Notes: generated by a model from the letters alone, not told the origin. A DNA stretch of 64,000 nt from an uncultured Paraprevotella sp. (GCA_944321565.1 CALULT010000003.1:48942-112941); one strand, 5' to 3'; positions 47,176 through 56,597 are shown, numbered from the stretch's first letter. Translations and numbers: made by a program.

Positions 47176-48503
47176 ATCGCACAAAGTTTAAATGCTCTGT
47201 GCGACAGCATGGTGCAGAGACTGTTTTTAACCCTAATTAACCAACCGGGGGGGGTAATTCTTGACATATTAAGACCTATTAAGAACATTGTCGGTATGAG
47301 CGTATCCAAAGTACCTGTCGATAAGGAGAAAAACACGAATCCCAGCAACAGGGAGAGCACGTAAGAACTATCTGTTTTGTGAAGTCGGCGATGCTTTAGG
47401 GCAAACACCAGCAATGCCGCTACAATGAATATTTCCAATCCTAAGCCAAAGAAGCCTCTTTCAATCAGGATGATATAAGCATAGCTCTCAAAGCCATATA
47501 AACTTGTGTCTCCGGTGAAATGGTCTGTACCATATCCCATCTGCTCCCCGATGTAGTCAATGCCATGCCCCATCAACGGTTTCTCAGCTGTTATTGCCAT
47601 GGTAGCTTCAGTCTGTCCTTCGCGCATCTCCAGCGAACTTCCTTCCACTGTATCTTGTCCCAAAGCGGTCATCACCACCGAATCTATTTTTTCCTGCACA
47701 ATGGGTACAAACAGGTAAGCCATAACTACTACGAACAAAGTGGAAAAAGCCACTTGCACACTACGTTTCAGCTTGTAACGCATCGTAATGATGGCAATCC
47801 CCATCAACACAAAGGATGCCAACGCCGTGCGGCTATCACAGAGGAAAATGTTGAGAGCTAAGAAAAAAAGTAATACTTTTATTTTGAATCGCGAGGCATA
47901 TTGCAAGAAGGCGTAAAAGAACGCACTGCAAATGAATCCCCAAGATATGGAATGGCTCCATGTGGAGTTGATGCGGACACGGCTTCCAAAAAAGTAATCA
48001 TCGCGAACATGTATATTGAAAGCCTCATGCACAAGTTCCGTCAGAGGATTGCCCATCATGGCAAAAGTAACAACTCCATATAATGTAGCGAACATAAGCG
48101 TACTGACAATAGGTTTGGAAAGTAGGCTTTCATTCCTGCAGCCATAATAGCCCACGAGCAAAACAAAATAAGAATCCAACAAAAGGGTGAAGGGCTTATA
48201 TACCTTATAAAAAGGGGTAAGGAACTCCGACTGTAAACCCACCCAAAGAATACCTGCCGCATATGCTGCCAATGCCATAGCAAGAGGGAATTTGCGATGC
48301 TCATATTCGCGGTTGACCCATATGGACAGGCCATAGCATAACATAAAAAACCTATGGCACGGCAACTGCGGCTTAGGTATCAGTACAATGGCTGAAGAGA
48401 ATAGCAACAAACAACAGATAAACCAGTTAAGCCGTTGCTGTCCCCGGCTTTTATAGATTTTATAACCGCACAATAACGCAGCTATGATGATGACGTAACT
48501 CAT
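47172..48503 (-). CDS. O-antigen polymerase/ligase-type membrane protein
   Basis: 443 residues with about eleven hydrophobic segments and a large loop (residues about 265-330, including AEKPLMGHGIDYIG) as in Wzy/WaaL proteins. It overlaps the acyltransferase stop by four bases (ATGA) and the next polymerase by four bases. Near its 3' end the coding strand carries a C8 run. In the present length the frame continues to the overlap with the next gene; with C7 or C9 it would stop within a few codons (RITPPVG or RITPPRLVN), removing the coupling. Function is inferred from topology and context. Confidence 0.8.
   Translation of the reverse strand: MSYVIIIAALLCGYKIYKSRGQQRLNWFICCLLLFSSAIVLIPKPQLPCHRFFMLCYGLSIWVNREYEHRKFPLAMALAAYAAGILWVGLQSEFLTPFYKVYKPFTLLLDSYFVLLVGYYGCRNESLLSKPIVSTLMFATLYGVVTFAMMGNPLTELVHEAFNIHVRDDYFFGSRVRINSTWSHSISWGFICSAFFYAFLQYASRFKIKVLLFFLALNIFLCDSRTALASFVLMGIAIITMRYKLKRSVQVAFSTLFVVVMAYLFVPIVQEKIDSVVMTALGQDTVEGSSLEMREGQTEATMAITAEKPLMGHGIDYIGEQMGYGTDHFTGDTSLYGFESYAYIILIERGFFGLGLEIFIVAALLVFALKHRRLHKTDSSYVLSLLLGFVFFSLSTGTLDTLIPTMFLIGLNMSRITPPGWLIRVKNSLCTMLSHRAFKLCAI
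47247..47254. repeat. homopolymer G8 (C8 on coding strand) in polymerase gene
   Basis: Eight identical bases close to the 3' end of the polymerase/ligase-type gene. The present length keeps the frame open to the overlap with the next gene. Confidence 0.9.
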
Positions 48504-49542
48504 TGTGTAAGTTTGATATTCCTATTGAATAACATTTGAGACAAACGTAGCATGACTAAAGGTATACCGGCACCCACAAACAAATAAACAGGCCACCAGT
48601 CTTTGTGTTCAGGTATCACGGGAAAGCATGCCAATTGCTCTATGGGCAAACCATATATGCCGATGATGGCCAACGACACGAGCTTGAAGCATAGGAAATG
48701 CCCTGTCAGGATGGTAATAGTGTTGTCGCCTATATAAATGAGTAAACGCTTCAGCCTGTTTTCCCGTTGGGCAAACCACTGGCTGAGAGTTAAAGTCATC
48801 AGTGTGCCACAAAAGGCCGTGACAACATATAATGGTATCTCCTGAGCTTCATAGCTCAGCATTGTGGTAGGCCAGTAAACAGACCCTATTGCCACCACTG
48901 CGGCAAACAGCAAGGCCCAATGCCATCGGCACCAATTGCCTATCTTCTTATACATATATCCCATGAGGAAAAAAGTCGTGGCGAGCAATGCCAAACTGCC
49001 AATATGCCAAAAAGGTATGCGCAGGCCCGAATAAGATGTCACGATGGAGCCCAAGAATGCCATGGTCACACCCACATAAACGTTCTTGATATACTTGATG
49101 GCAAAAAAGCCTATCACTGAAGCATAGAGCAATTGGGGTAGAAACCAATATCCGCCAAGCAGCTGTTCGCCACCATGGAGACCTATGACAATCCTTACAC
49201 ACTTAATGGCATAATCCCGTAATGTATAAAGGTGTGACACTGCCCCGTGGAACCCATATTCGTCATTGTAAATGTTCAGGTAGAAAAACACATTGTGCAA
49301 CAACAAAAACAGCAACTGCCATTTCACGAATGGTACATACAATCCCTTTATCCGCCTGTTAATAAATGTTATTGGGGGGGTGACAAATACTTTTCTTTGA
49401 AGCAATAGCCACTCAAAAAGAAGAACAGCGGCATGTGGAACATCGCAATGAAGTTCGATGCCCCATCAGGTGTACCGCCATGGGCTGCCACCATCAACAA
49501 TATGCCTATAGCCTTGGCTATTGTCACTTTATCATCATGCAT
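48500..49542 (-). pseudogene. acyltransferase-3 family protein, out of frame at a C7 tract (probably phase-variable, OFF)
   Basis: From ATG 49542 the first frame reads a typical acyltransferase-3 N-terminus (DKVTIAKAIGILLMVAAHGG, then MFHMPLFFFFSGYCFKEKY) and stops after 57 residues at 49369. The rest of the protein (KGLYVPFVKWQLLF through eight or so membrane segments to IKLTQ) lies in another frame down to 48500. The switch is at a run of seven Cs on the coding strand (49374-49380). Eight Cs would give one chain of 347 residues, a normal size. The enzyme would acylate the polysaccharide in the membrane. Its start overlaps the flippase stop by eight bases and its stop overlaps the polymerase start. 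Confidence 0.88.
49374..49380. repeat. homopolymer G7 (C7 on coding strand) controlling the acyltransferase frame
   Basis: Seven identical bases exactly where the two acyltransferase frames meet. Length seven gives a 57-residue truncated product; length eight joins the frames. Confidence 0.9.
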
Positions 49543-51043
49543 GTTTCTTCACCAAATTAAAAAAGAAATTCTTATCGTCTGTGTTCAAAACGCATACATA
49601 AACCAATAATACATATAACAAGGTGAAGGAAAAACCCTTTATCAAGAAATTCCACCACTCATTATCAAGACAAATTATATGTTCCAACCCCAAACGTACT
49701 GACAACATGGCAACGCCCCCCATAAAAACGCTGGGGAAGAAAGATGACCTGAACACTTTCACGGAGTTGATACACATCTTCTTCGGCCAGTAATACAGAT
49801 AATAGAACAATATTTGAATCAGCCCGTATATGCCATAGGCAATTACGGTTCCGCCCACTTCAAAGACAGGAATCAAAAACCAGCAAACCAATAAACCTAT
49901 TAGCGAAGAAACAATCGTACAACAGGTGATTGCGCGGATATCGCTTCCTGATAATATCAGGCATGATATGGCTTGATTATGAGCCGCCAATGTGGTAAGC
50001 AACCACAAATCCAGCCAAACACTCAAGTACAAATAATCGCTTCCTACATACAGCAATAGCATTTCCTTGTTGACGCTCATCATTCCGAAACAACAGAAGC
50101 ACAGTGCTATCGTGATGTACTTAGTCCCGTTGTATGCTATCCGGTCTTGGGCTTCCTTGTCTCCTAATGCCACAACTTTGGAAGCGGAAGGGAGGATAAC
50201 GCCCATAAATGCCCCGCCTAACAGCAGTACAACGGTTATGACCCCATTCAATATGCGGTAATCAGCCACACTTTCTATGTCTCCTTGCATACCTAAGAAC
50301 ACAGGACGCAGGTAATTGATGGAAAACTGAAACAGCCCGAACGAAAAAATATTCAAGCTATAAGGAAGTATTGCCCTAAATATGGGTTTGTCTAAAAAGG
50401 GAGTGAATGAAACGTAGGGCGCGATTCCTCTAATTTTATGTATGGCAAACGGTATGACAAGAAACATGGAGAATGCCGTCAGGGCATAATACCACTCTAT
50501 TGTCAGATGACACCAAACGGTTATTCCTAAAATAGCTAATTGAAAAAACTTAGGCAACAAGGTTATCTTTTGCGTCCAACCTACATATTCATGCGCTTTA
50601 ATCAACTGGTCAAAACAAGAAGTCAGCCAACTGATAAACGCACTGATTGCCAATATGTAGAATAAATGCTTGAGGATAAGGTCTTGTTCTCTCTGCAAAT
50701 GGAACAGTTGGCTTGAAAAACGGGATATGCCAATCAAGATAAGCGCGTTTAGCAAACCGATGCCACCGTAAAAGGCGAGGCTCGTTTGGAACAGTTTCCT
50801 TACTTTCTCCCATTCTTTCTTTGCCAACCAATTCGAAAAAAAACGCACATTGGTGGAATTGAAGCCTAAATCCATCAAACGCAAATACACATTTACGGAC
50901 ATGGCCAACCCTATCAGCCCATAGTCCGATTTCCCGAAATAGGCTATCAGGATAGGAACGGAGATAAAGCCATATATCCCGTTTACTATGTTGAGCAAAG
51001 TTGTCCAAAAGACTCCTTTGGCTATCTTTTTAGTGCTTCCCAT
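49535..51043 (-). CDS. Wzx-type oligosaccharide flippase
   Basis: 502 residues with about 12-14 membrane segments, matching the polysaccharide biosynthesis/MATE-like flippase family. The first segments (GVFWTTLLNIVNGIYGFISV and GLIGLAMSVNVYLRLMDLG) are typical. It moves lipid-linked repeat units to the periplasmic face before polymerisation. It starts four bases after the FrhB-like gene and overlaps the acyltransferase start by eight bases. Confidence 0.88.
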   Translation of the reverse strand: MGSTKKIAKGVFWTTLLNIVNGIYGFISVPILIAYFGKSDYGLIGLAMSVNVYLRLMDLGFNSTNVRFFSNWLAKKEWEKVRKLFQTSLAFYGGIGLLNALILIGISRFSSQLFHLQREQDLILKHLFYILAISAFISWLTSCFDQLIKAHEYVGWTQKITLLPKFFQLAILGITVWCHLTIEWYYALTAFSMFLVIPFAIHKIRGIAPYVSFTPFLDKPIFRAILPYSLNIFSFGLFQFSINYLRPVFLGMQGDIESVADYRILNGVITVVLLLGGAFMGVILPSASKVVALGDKEAQDRIAYNGTKYITIALCFCCFGMMSVNKEMLLLYVGSDYLYLSVWLDLWLLTTLAAHNQAISCLILSGSDIRAITCCTIVSSLIGLLVCWFLIPVFEVGGTVIAYGIYGLIQILFYYLYYWPKKMCINSVKVFRSSFFPSVFMGGVAMLSVRLGLEHIICLDNEWWNFLIKGFSFTLLYVLLVYVCVLNTDDKNFFFNLVKKHA

Positions 51044-51047
51044 CTTT

Positions 51048-52241
51048 TTACTTTAGACGAAATAATCGTTTAGCCGTCCCACAGGCATTTTTGAATCCAT
51101 GCCACCAATTCGCTTTCAACGCCAAGCGATAGAAACCTATTCCTTGGAAGTTGAGCATTCCATGGGTAAGTATTTGCACTGCGGCTATTCGCCAGCCCAC
51201 AATTTGCCGACGGATATATTGTGGGCGTTGCATATCCTTCACTTCGGCAATATTCAACTTTTCCGTCGCTATGTAACCTGCTTTTTCAGCCTTTTCGAAC
51301 AGCCGGAGCCCGTTTGTTGTCCTTATGAAACAAAAATTCTTTCCGTCTGTCTCTGTGAAATCAGGATAACCATCTTTTGTATTCCAGGCGTCTCCAGAGG
51401 CTATGTCAGCCAACAGGCCTATGCCATCGGCGCATATTTTGCATCTGAAACCCACCTCATGGCCTAATATCTTGCCCCAACTCTCATTGTATGTCATGCG
51501 GCAAGACGAACCATCGGAATAAGTAACAGTGAAATATCCCGGCCAGCCATCGCCTCTATAGCGGAGCGCGAGGGGGGGGACATCCTTTTCAAATGTCCCT
51601 ATGGCTTTCTCCGTAGCGTTATAGCTGGGCATTCCCGCACAAAATATGGCAAGGAAGAATTTTATCCTGCCCTCGTATTGAGGATAAACTGCGATGAAGT
51701 TCTTCAATGCGGCAATATCGCACGGCTTGCCTATGAAAGCGAACGTCTCACTACTGAACGTATCAAGCACATGCATGATGTTGCCAAACACATTGGCAGG
51801 CGCATAACGCGAACCGCACAAGCGCATGATGTCTTCACGGCTTCTGCTCACATAAAGCTTGTTATACAAGTGCGAACCTTCTTGCACCCCCACATGGAGG
51901 ATTCCATCTACTTGATGTGTTTCCAAAAGATAAATGGCAAGCGAAGAGGTGACACCTCCCGATGAAGCCCCACGCCTTAATCCTGCATCTACAGCCCAAG
52001 CATTGCTTACCTGCAATACGTTTCCCCAAATAGACAAATGCTTTGCCTGATTTTTATTCAGCACGTTAATACCGGGGCAGACCTTATTGATAACATCATC
52101 CCATTGGCCTGTCTCAATACCGCTAGGCTTATAGAAACCATTCCTAGCAAGGGTCATCCTAATTTTTCCCTTACTCACAGCCTCACATAAGCCACAACCT
52201 AAGCACAAGCCGTTTTCCACTATGTCTTCAGCTTTCCGCAT
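51048..52241 (-). CDS. FrhB-like (F420 hydrogenase/dehydrogenase beta subunit family) protein
   Basis: 397 residues. CLGCGLCEAV near residue 13 is a ferredoxin-like cysteine set and VCPG follows near residue 55. The central part has GASSGGVTSSLAIYLLE, FIGKPCDIAALKN and YRGDGWPGYF, then FRCKICADG and ASGDAW, all usual in FrhB-family proteins of polysaccharide loci. Such proteins travel with pyruvyltransferase-family genes, as here (six bases downstream of one). They may carry out a flavin- and iron-sulfur-dependent redox step on a sugar, but the reaction is not known. The coding strand contains a C8 run at 51572-51579, presently in frame. Confidence 0.8.
   Translation of the reverse strand: MRKAEDIVENGLCLGCGLCEAVSKGKIRMTLARNGFYKPSGIETGQWDDVINKVCPGINVLNKNQAKHLSIWGNVLQVSNAWAVDAGLRRGASSGGVTSSLAIYLLETHQVDGILHVGVQEGSHLYNKLYVSRSREDIMRLCGSRYAPANVFGNIMHVLDTFSSETFAFIGKPCDIAALKNFIAVYPQYEGRIKFFLAIFCAGMPSYNATEKAIGTFEKDVPPLALRYRGDGWPGYFTVTYSDGSSCRMTYNESWGKILGHEVGFRCKICADGIGLLADIASGDAWNTKDGYPDFTETDGKNFCFIRTTNGLRLFEKAEKAGYIATEKLNIAEVKDMQRPQYIRRQIVGWRIAAVQILTHGMLNFQGIGFYRLALKANWWHGFKNACGTAKRLFRLK
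51572..51579. repeat. homopolymer G8 (C8 on coding strand) in FrhB-like gene
   Basis: Eight identical bases in the middle of the FrhB-like gene (codons for DVPPLAL). A one-base change would truncate the protein just before the conserved YRGDGWPG segment. Confidence 0.9.
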
Positions 52242-52247
52242 TGTGTC

Positions 52248-53468
52248 TCATTTTAATCCCATGAATTCTTTCAATTTCTCTTCCAACAACCGTCCGCGCT
52301 CGGCTACTGTCGTGCTCATTCGCTGGGCTATTATGCTCTTTAGGACTGTGCGCTGGCCATAGGCTGACTGGATGGCAGAGAGGATGCTTTCGTCCAATTG
52401 CTCTTTCATGTCCACCACATTCGGATATTGCAGCGTATCAACGAACAGCCCGTTGAACTTCCTACTGTATGCCATCGGCACCACTGGAACTCCCGACGAG
52501 AAAGCAGCAATGGTGGAGTGCATACGTGCTCCCATGAAAAAGTCCATGCCGGCAATGTAACCCTTAGCGGCTATGGGGTCTAGGAAGAACGGAGAGAGGA
52601 CAAGCCGAGGATTGCCGTACTCCTCACAGAGGTCATAAGACACTGCATAATCATTTTCCACACCACGATCTGCCTCTACTACATGGGGGACAAGGTGGAG
52701 CACCACTCTGTCTTGGGCGAGAAAATAATCAATAATCCTTCTTACGGTCTGATGGTAGTCGCACTTCAGTCCAAACTGATTATGGCCAGTGTATCCCCCA
52801 TGCCACAACAAGGCGGATATGTTAAGCCCAACATGAACAAAATCCTTATTGAACTCCTTACGTTTGAAAGGCATAAAAAATGCAACGTCAATGATTTCAG
52901 TCACGGGTTTATCGGGCAGCAACTTTTTCACATAATCACAGCTTTGTTTATCCCGTGTCATTACGCATTGGGCAAGGTTAATAGCCTTTTTAGCTCTTTT
53001 AGGAGAATTGGGCAGATTGAATGGACCAATCGTTTGAGGTAACAAGCAATATGGCTTCTTGTATTTCAGCCCAAGCCGGATGATGTCCATCAAATGGTTG
53101 AATCGTTTTATGCCATATATGTCGGCAAAACTATCACCACCTGCAATGTCAAAGATGCAGTCCGCCTTTTTGTAAATGTCTTTAGCCTTGACGTATTCCT
53201 TGTATAGGGCAAAATTGACAAGACGTTTTTTCATCGAACGTGAAGCAATATCACGAAAAGAATAATATTTGATTTCTAATGCTCCCATCTTCTCTGTATG
53301 TTCTCCATACTTCTTATATCCGCCTTGCGGCAAGTAAAATGTACACTTGACACCACGTTCTGCCAGCATATTGTTTATGATACTCATAACAGAGACTGCC
53401 AAAGCGGCTACTCCCTTGTTGCCGCTATTAATTCCGCAGTTGCATAATATTATGTTCATGATTTTCAT
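52248..53468 (-). CDS. polysaccharide pyruvyl transferase family protein
   Basis: 406 residues. The opening NIILCNCGINSGNKGVAALA, the IAGGDSFADIYG segment and the late GARMHSTIAAFSSGVPVVPMAYSRK are strong signatures of the CsaB/WcaK/AmsJ family. The likely role is ketal-pyruvate transfer or a related glycosyl-type step on the repeat unit. It is 21 bases downstream of the GT-D-like gene and six bases upstream of the FrhB-like gene, a pairing often seen in capsule loci. Confidence 0.85.
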   Translation of the reverse strand: MKIMNIILCNCGINSGNKGVAALAVSVMSIINNMLAERGVKCTFYLPQGGYKKYGEHTEKMGALEIKYYSFRDIASRSMKKRLVNFALYKEYVKAKDIYKKADCIFDIAGGDSFADIYGIKRFNHLMDIIRLGLKYKKPYCLLPQTIGPFNLPNSPKRAKKAINLAQCVMTRDKQSCDYVKKLLPDKPVTEIIDVAFFMPFKRKEFNKDFVHVGLNISALLWHGGYTGHNQFGLKCDYHQTVRRIIDYFLAQDRVVLHLVPHVVEADRGVENDYAVSYDLCEEYGNPRLVLSPFFLDPIAAKGYIAGMDFFMGARMHSTIAAFSSGVPVVPMAYSRKFNGLFVDTLQYPNVVDMKEQLDESILSAIQSAYGQRTVLKSIIAQRMSTTVAERGRLLEEKLKEFMGLK

Positions 53469-53489
53469 TCGTACTCGTTTTATTGTACA

Positions 53490-54476
53490 TTACCAATAAC
53501 ATCCATTCTCCACTTTCTCCGCCCCTTTAGGCCTTTCTGTTTTATTGGGGCGAATCCAATGTTGGTTAATTACGTTTGCATATTCAGGCTGGTCATAAAG
53601 CCACCTGTTACCATATACGCCGAAAAGCATTTGAGTCCACCCTGCCATGTGGATAGCCACCCTGCCCATGCGTTTGACATGAGCCGCCAAACACATACCG
53701 TAAGCACCACAACCGATTATGGCCACATCGAAGTCAAGTTTGGTTATTTCATTTTCCATGTATTTCAATGCTTCAAACCAATCTTTGTAGGGCAGGTCTG
53801 TCGCATTGGCAATACTTTGCACGGCTTTTACGGTCAGCAGTTCGGAAAACTCAGGCAGTACGTCCGGATTTTGCCATATTTTAGTTCGATTGTGCTCATA
53901 TTGATAACGTATGCTCTCCACGAAAGGATGCACCACGAGCACTCGCTTGCCCCGCAAGTTTCTTGTCCAAGGCTTTTCCCACAGCCAAGGAGCATAATAC
54001 CCTTCTATGCTCACACGTTTTTTCACACCTGTAAGATATTTTGCCATATATTTCTCCTGAAAGATATAACTGCCAAGAATGTCAATCTCTTGTACATCAC
54101 TGAGCATACGTTCATAAAACTTATGACCAAGTTCCATGTTATAGGGAAAGAAACCGGCGTTATGGCATAAAGCTCGCAGCGACCGCTTTGGCTCCATGGT
54201 GGCTTTGTCCGTCATTACATCCATGAGATATTCCATCGTTAATGGATGTTCGGCAAAATAGGAAGAAACCATGCTGCCTAATTCCACTGTGCCAAACTTG
54301 CTAACCATCAGTCCTGTCAACAAATCATCCGTTAAGATTTCATTGATATAGTCATTGGCTTCTTGGCCTATTAGGTCGCAGTATTTTGTGGTATAACTCG
54401 ACTTGCGACCATTGTTATAATAGCGGTAGAGTTTCCTTATTGACTTGAGTGTAAAAATTGTCAGGTCATTCATCAT
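53490..54476 (-). CDS. putative GT-D-fold glycosyltransferase
   Basis: 328 residues without a signal or membrane segment. The C-terminal third (LDFDVAIIGCGAYGMCLAAH, then GRVAIHMAGWTQMLFGV) resembles the GT-D/DUF1792-like glycosyltransferase pattern, and the N-terminal SKFGTVELGS matches the sugar-nucleotide segment of the same group. Assignment to that fold is by pattern recognition only. Two adjacent ATG codons mark the start. It is the first clearly polysaccharide-type gene of the operon, separated from the metalloprotease gene by 253 bases that contain a hairpin. Confidence 0.6.
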   Translation of the reverse strand: MMNDLTIFTLKSIRKLYRYYNNGRKSSYTTKYCDLIGQEANDYINEILTDDLLTGLMVSKFGTVELGSMVSSYFAEHPLTMEYLMDVMTDKATMEPKRSLRALCHNAGFFPYNMELGHKFYERMLSDVQEIDILGSYIFQEKYMAKYLTGVKKRVSIEGYYAPWLWEKPWTRNLRGKRVLVVHPFVESIRYQYEHNRTKIWQNPDVLPEFSELLTVKAVQSIANATDLPYKDWFEALKYMENEITKLDFDVAIIGCGAYGMCLAAHVKRMGRVAIHMAGWTQMLFGVYGNRWLYDQPEYANVINQHWIRPNKTERPKGAEKVENGCYW

Positions 54477-54629
54477 TCATTTATCGGTATTTGCAATTTA
54501 TTGATTATTCTAAATCCAGAAGTTATCATCCAGTCGGCTGGTAAGCGTCCAAAACTGACGTCCCCCTGTTTTACAGGCGAAACGTCTAAAATTAGATTAA
54601 AATTCGGTTGACTTTTATAGCTTGTTTGC

Positions 54630-54657
54630 ACTTATGCCGATGGTCGAGGGCATAAGT
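54630..54657. terminator. hairpin between metalloprotease and first glycosyltransferase-like gene
   Basis: ACTTATGCC (54630-54638) pairs with GGCATAAGT (54649-54657) around a 10-base loop. No T run follows on the minus strand, so it could be a weak terminator, an antitermination target or an mRNA-processing point. The rest of 54477-54729 is AT-rich with no gene and no TAnnTTTG element toward the left. Confidence 0.4.
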
Positions 54658-54729
54658 TTGCCGTAGTCGTGGTTGCTACGAAGAAAGCAAATAGTTAATT
54701 ATGAAAATTGAATAACAGCTACTATCAAG

Positions 54730-56037
54730 TTAAATACAATTTATAACCTCTTTCATCAGAGGAAGTCCCATCGCATACCAAACTAACCCAAAAGGACAAG
54801 TCGGTTGTTTGAGCGAACGCAAAGTAGGATTATAAACACAAGAATTGTCCGGAATACATAACTGACAGTCCGGGACTCCCATATTCGATAAATGGGAGGC
54901 TGAGCTTCTACACCACTTTATAAGAGCACATCCTCTTTGCTTGTTATGCCAAATTGCATTTATCTGTTTAATAATTTGCAAGAACTCTACATCCCACTCT
55001 GTTTCATTTTTCAAAGGAATCTTACCGAACCAACCATTGTTATTATGCATTAAAGGAGTGCCAAACAAATGGAGTAATTCCATAAATTTAGAATTATGGC
55101 TAATATCTCCATCTCGAAGCAACTCCAGTAAAAAATAGCGATTCTTACTTCTCAAACGTACAGCGTTCAGGTATGTATGTTTAATCCAATATCTATAGGA
55201 TTTGAAAACTTGTGGATCTATCAGTATTCCGCAAAAATGATGGCAAGCATGATGAACTATCTCATAAAACTTCGGTAGGAAACCAGAGCTGGAATATGCT
55301 CGGTCATAAATTTCCTCCGGACAGGCCGGCATCGGGATTTGATTCTGTGAAATTCCTTTCAAATAAGAAACAAAATAGGCACCGGGAGATGAACTCATCA
55401 AAGAAACATCACACAATGCGATTAAATTTAACGGATTGTCAAGGAATGCCGGGTATAATGTTTCACCTATCAATTCAGCAACATGATAAGGATATATGGG
55501 ATGACAAGAAGCCGTACTGGGACATAATATATTCTGACATAAATGCGCCATACTTTCCATCAAAGCTTCCATTCCGATTAGGAAAGATTCTCCGGTATCT
55601 GCCGTAGCAACTGCTATAGGCATGTTTTCCGCCTCTTTATGGTGTATAGTAAGACCATGAACGTCCTTTGCGCACACAACATCAAGTTTATTTATCTTAG
55701 AAGACCTGCAAGAAGGATTGCTTCCCCATGCCAAACGGTTGAGTTCTTGGTTTGTTTCCACGTTAAAATCATTCCCGACATTAACCGGAGGCAAAAATTC
55801 AACCCCGTCATCTTTTATTTTCTTTGCACAGGCCAAGAAATGTTCAAAGAATACATACGAATTGTTACACCCTGCCCCTGTCGTTACGTCTTGGAGGAAA
55901 TGAATCCACTCGTGGCAGAATGTACCCTTTTCGTCCTTTGAAAATTTGCCAAAATCTAACTCTTTGTCCGTATTTATATATAATTCCAAGAAAATGGGAT
56001 AATAACATCCCCTTTGCTCATCTAAGCTAATTTCCAT
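54730..56037 (-). CDS. HExxH zinc metalloprotease-like protein of unknown family
   Basis: 435 residues. CHEWIHFLQD places His42, Glu43 and His46 as an HExxH zinc site near the N-terminus; EALMESMAHLC (about residue 155) could supply the third ligand as in gluzincins. There is no signal peptide. The C-terminal part is rich in cysteine (CQLCIPDNSC, QPTCPFG), perhaps a second metal site. I do not recognise a named peptidase family. The gene lies on the same strand as the capsule genes and as the CHAT protease 11 kb downstream, so two predicted proteases may share a transcript. Confidence 0.7.
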   Translation of the reverse strand: MEISLDEQRGCYYPIFLELYINTDKELDFGKFSKDEKGTFCHEWIHFLQDVTTGAGCNNSYVFFEHFLACAKKIKDDGVEFLPPVNVGNDFNVETNQELNRLAWGSNPSCRSSKINKLDVVCAKDVHGLTIHHKEAENMPIAVATADTGESFLIGMEALMESMAHLCQNILCPSTASCHPIYPYHVAELIGETLYPAFLDNPLNLIALCDVSLMSSSPGAYFVSYLKGISQNQIPMPACPEEIYDRAYSSSGFLPKFYEIVHHACHHFCGILIDPQVFKSYRYWIKHTYLNAVRLRSKNRYFLLELLRDGDISHNSKFMELLHLFGTPLMHNNNGWFGKIPLKNETEWDVEFLQIIKQINAIWHNKQRGCALIKWCRSSASHLSNMGVPDCQLCIPDNSCVYNPTLRSLKQPTCPFGLVWYAMGLPLMKEVINCI

Positions 56038-56060
56038 CTTACTAAAAGTAATATTGTTGA

Positions 56061-56534
56061 TTAATAACTAAACTTCTCCCACACACCCAGCGCAAACGGA
56101 GTACCGTAACCTTCGTATGCCTCGGTATGCTTTAGTTTTTCCAGTCCTTCTTTCAACCGCAGCAATTCTGCATCGGGAAATTTTCCGTTCTTGATAGCAT
56201 CAATGATTGCCTTCATCATGTCTTGGCAAACATAATCGGGTGAATACATATCATCGAAACAATCGTAGTGTTCATCTTCCACAAAATGATACGTAAGGCT
56301 TTCGAGGACTTCGAGCAGAAAGGTAACAGCATCGGCATAGTTGCCTTGGCTGAGCGATTCGCGAATTGTTTTACGATAGGGTTCAAGCAAACTCGCAATG
56401 GTGTCGCAATCTTCATCAAGGTTGCGTTTGTTGAACACGGCTTCGATTTCCACCTTTAGTGAAGTCAGTTCGATGCCGGTACGTGAGCTGTCCGTCATGC
56501 GCTGACGGATGTATCTCATTCGTCCGGATGCCAT
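56061..56534 (-). CDS. helical protein of unknown function, 157 aa
   Basis: A soluble helical chain with a basic start (MASGRMRYIRQRM) and an acidic middle (HFVEDEHYDCFDDMYSPDY). The lack of a clear ribosome binding site and the helical repeat character suggest it may be the C-terminal remnant of a longer protein. It ends 23 bases before the metalloprotease start on the same strand. I do not recognise the family. Confidence 0.5.
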   Translation of the reverse strand: MASGRMRYIRQRMTDSSRTGIELTSLKVEIEAVFNKRNLDEDCDTIASLLEPYRKTIRESLSQGNYADAVTFLLEVLESLTYHFVEDEHYDCFDDMYSPDYVCQDMMKAIIDAIKNGKFPDAELLRLKEGLEKLKHTEAYEGYGTPFALGVWEKFSY

Positions 56535-56597
56535 AATGGTGAGTTGCTAAACAAGTTTATGAGTTGACTGAAGCCAGCCGCCTGAACCCTTGTTTTT

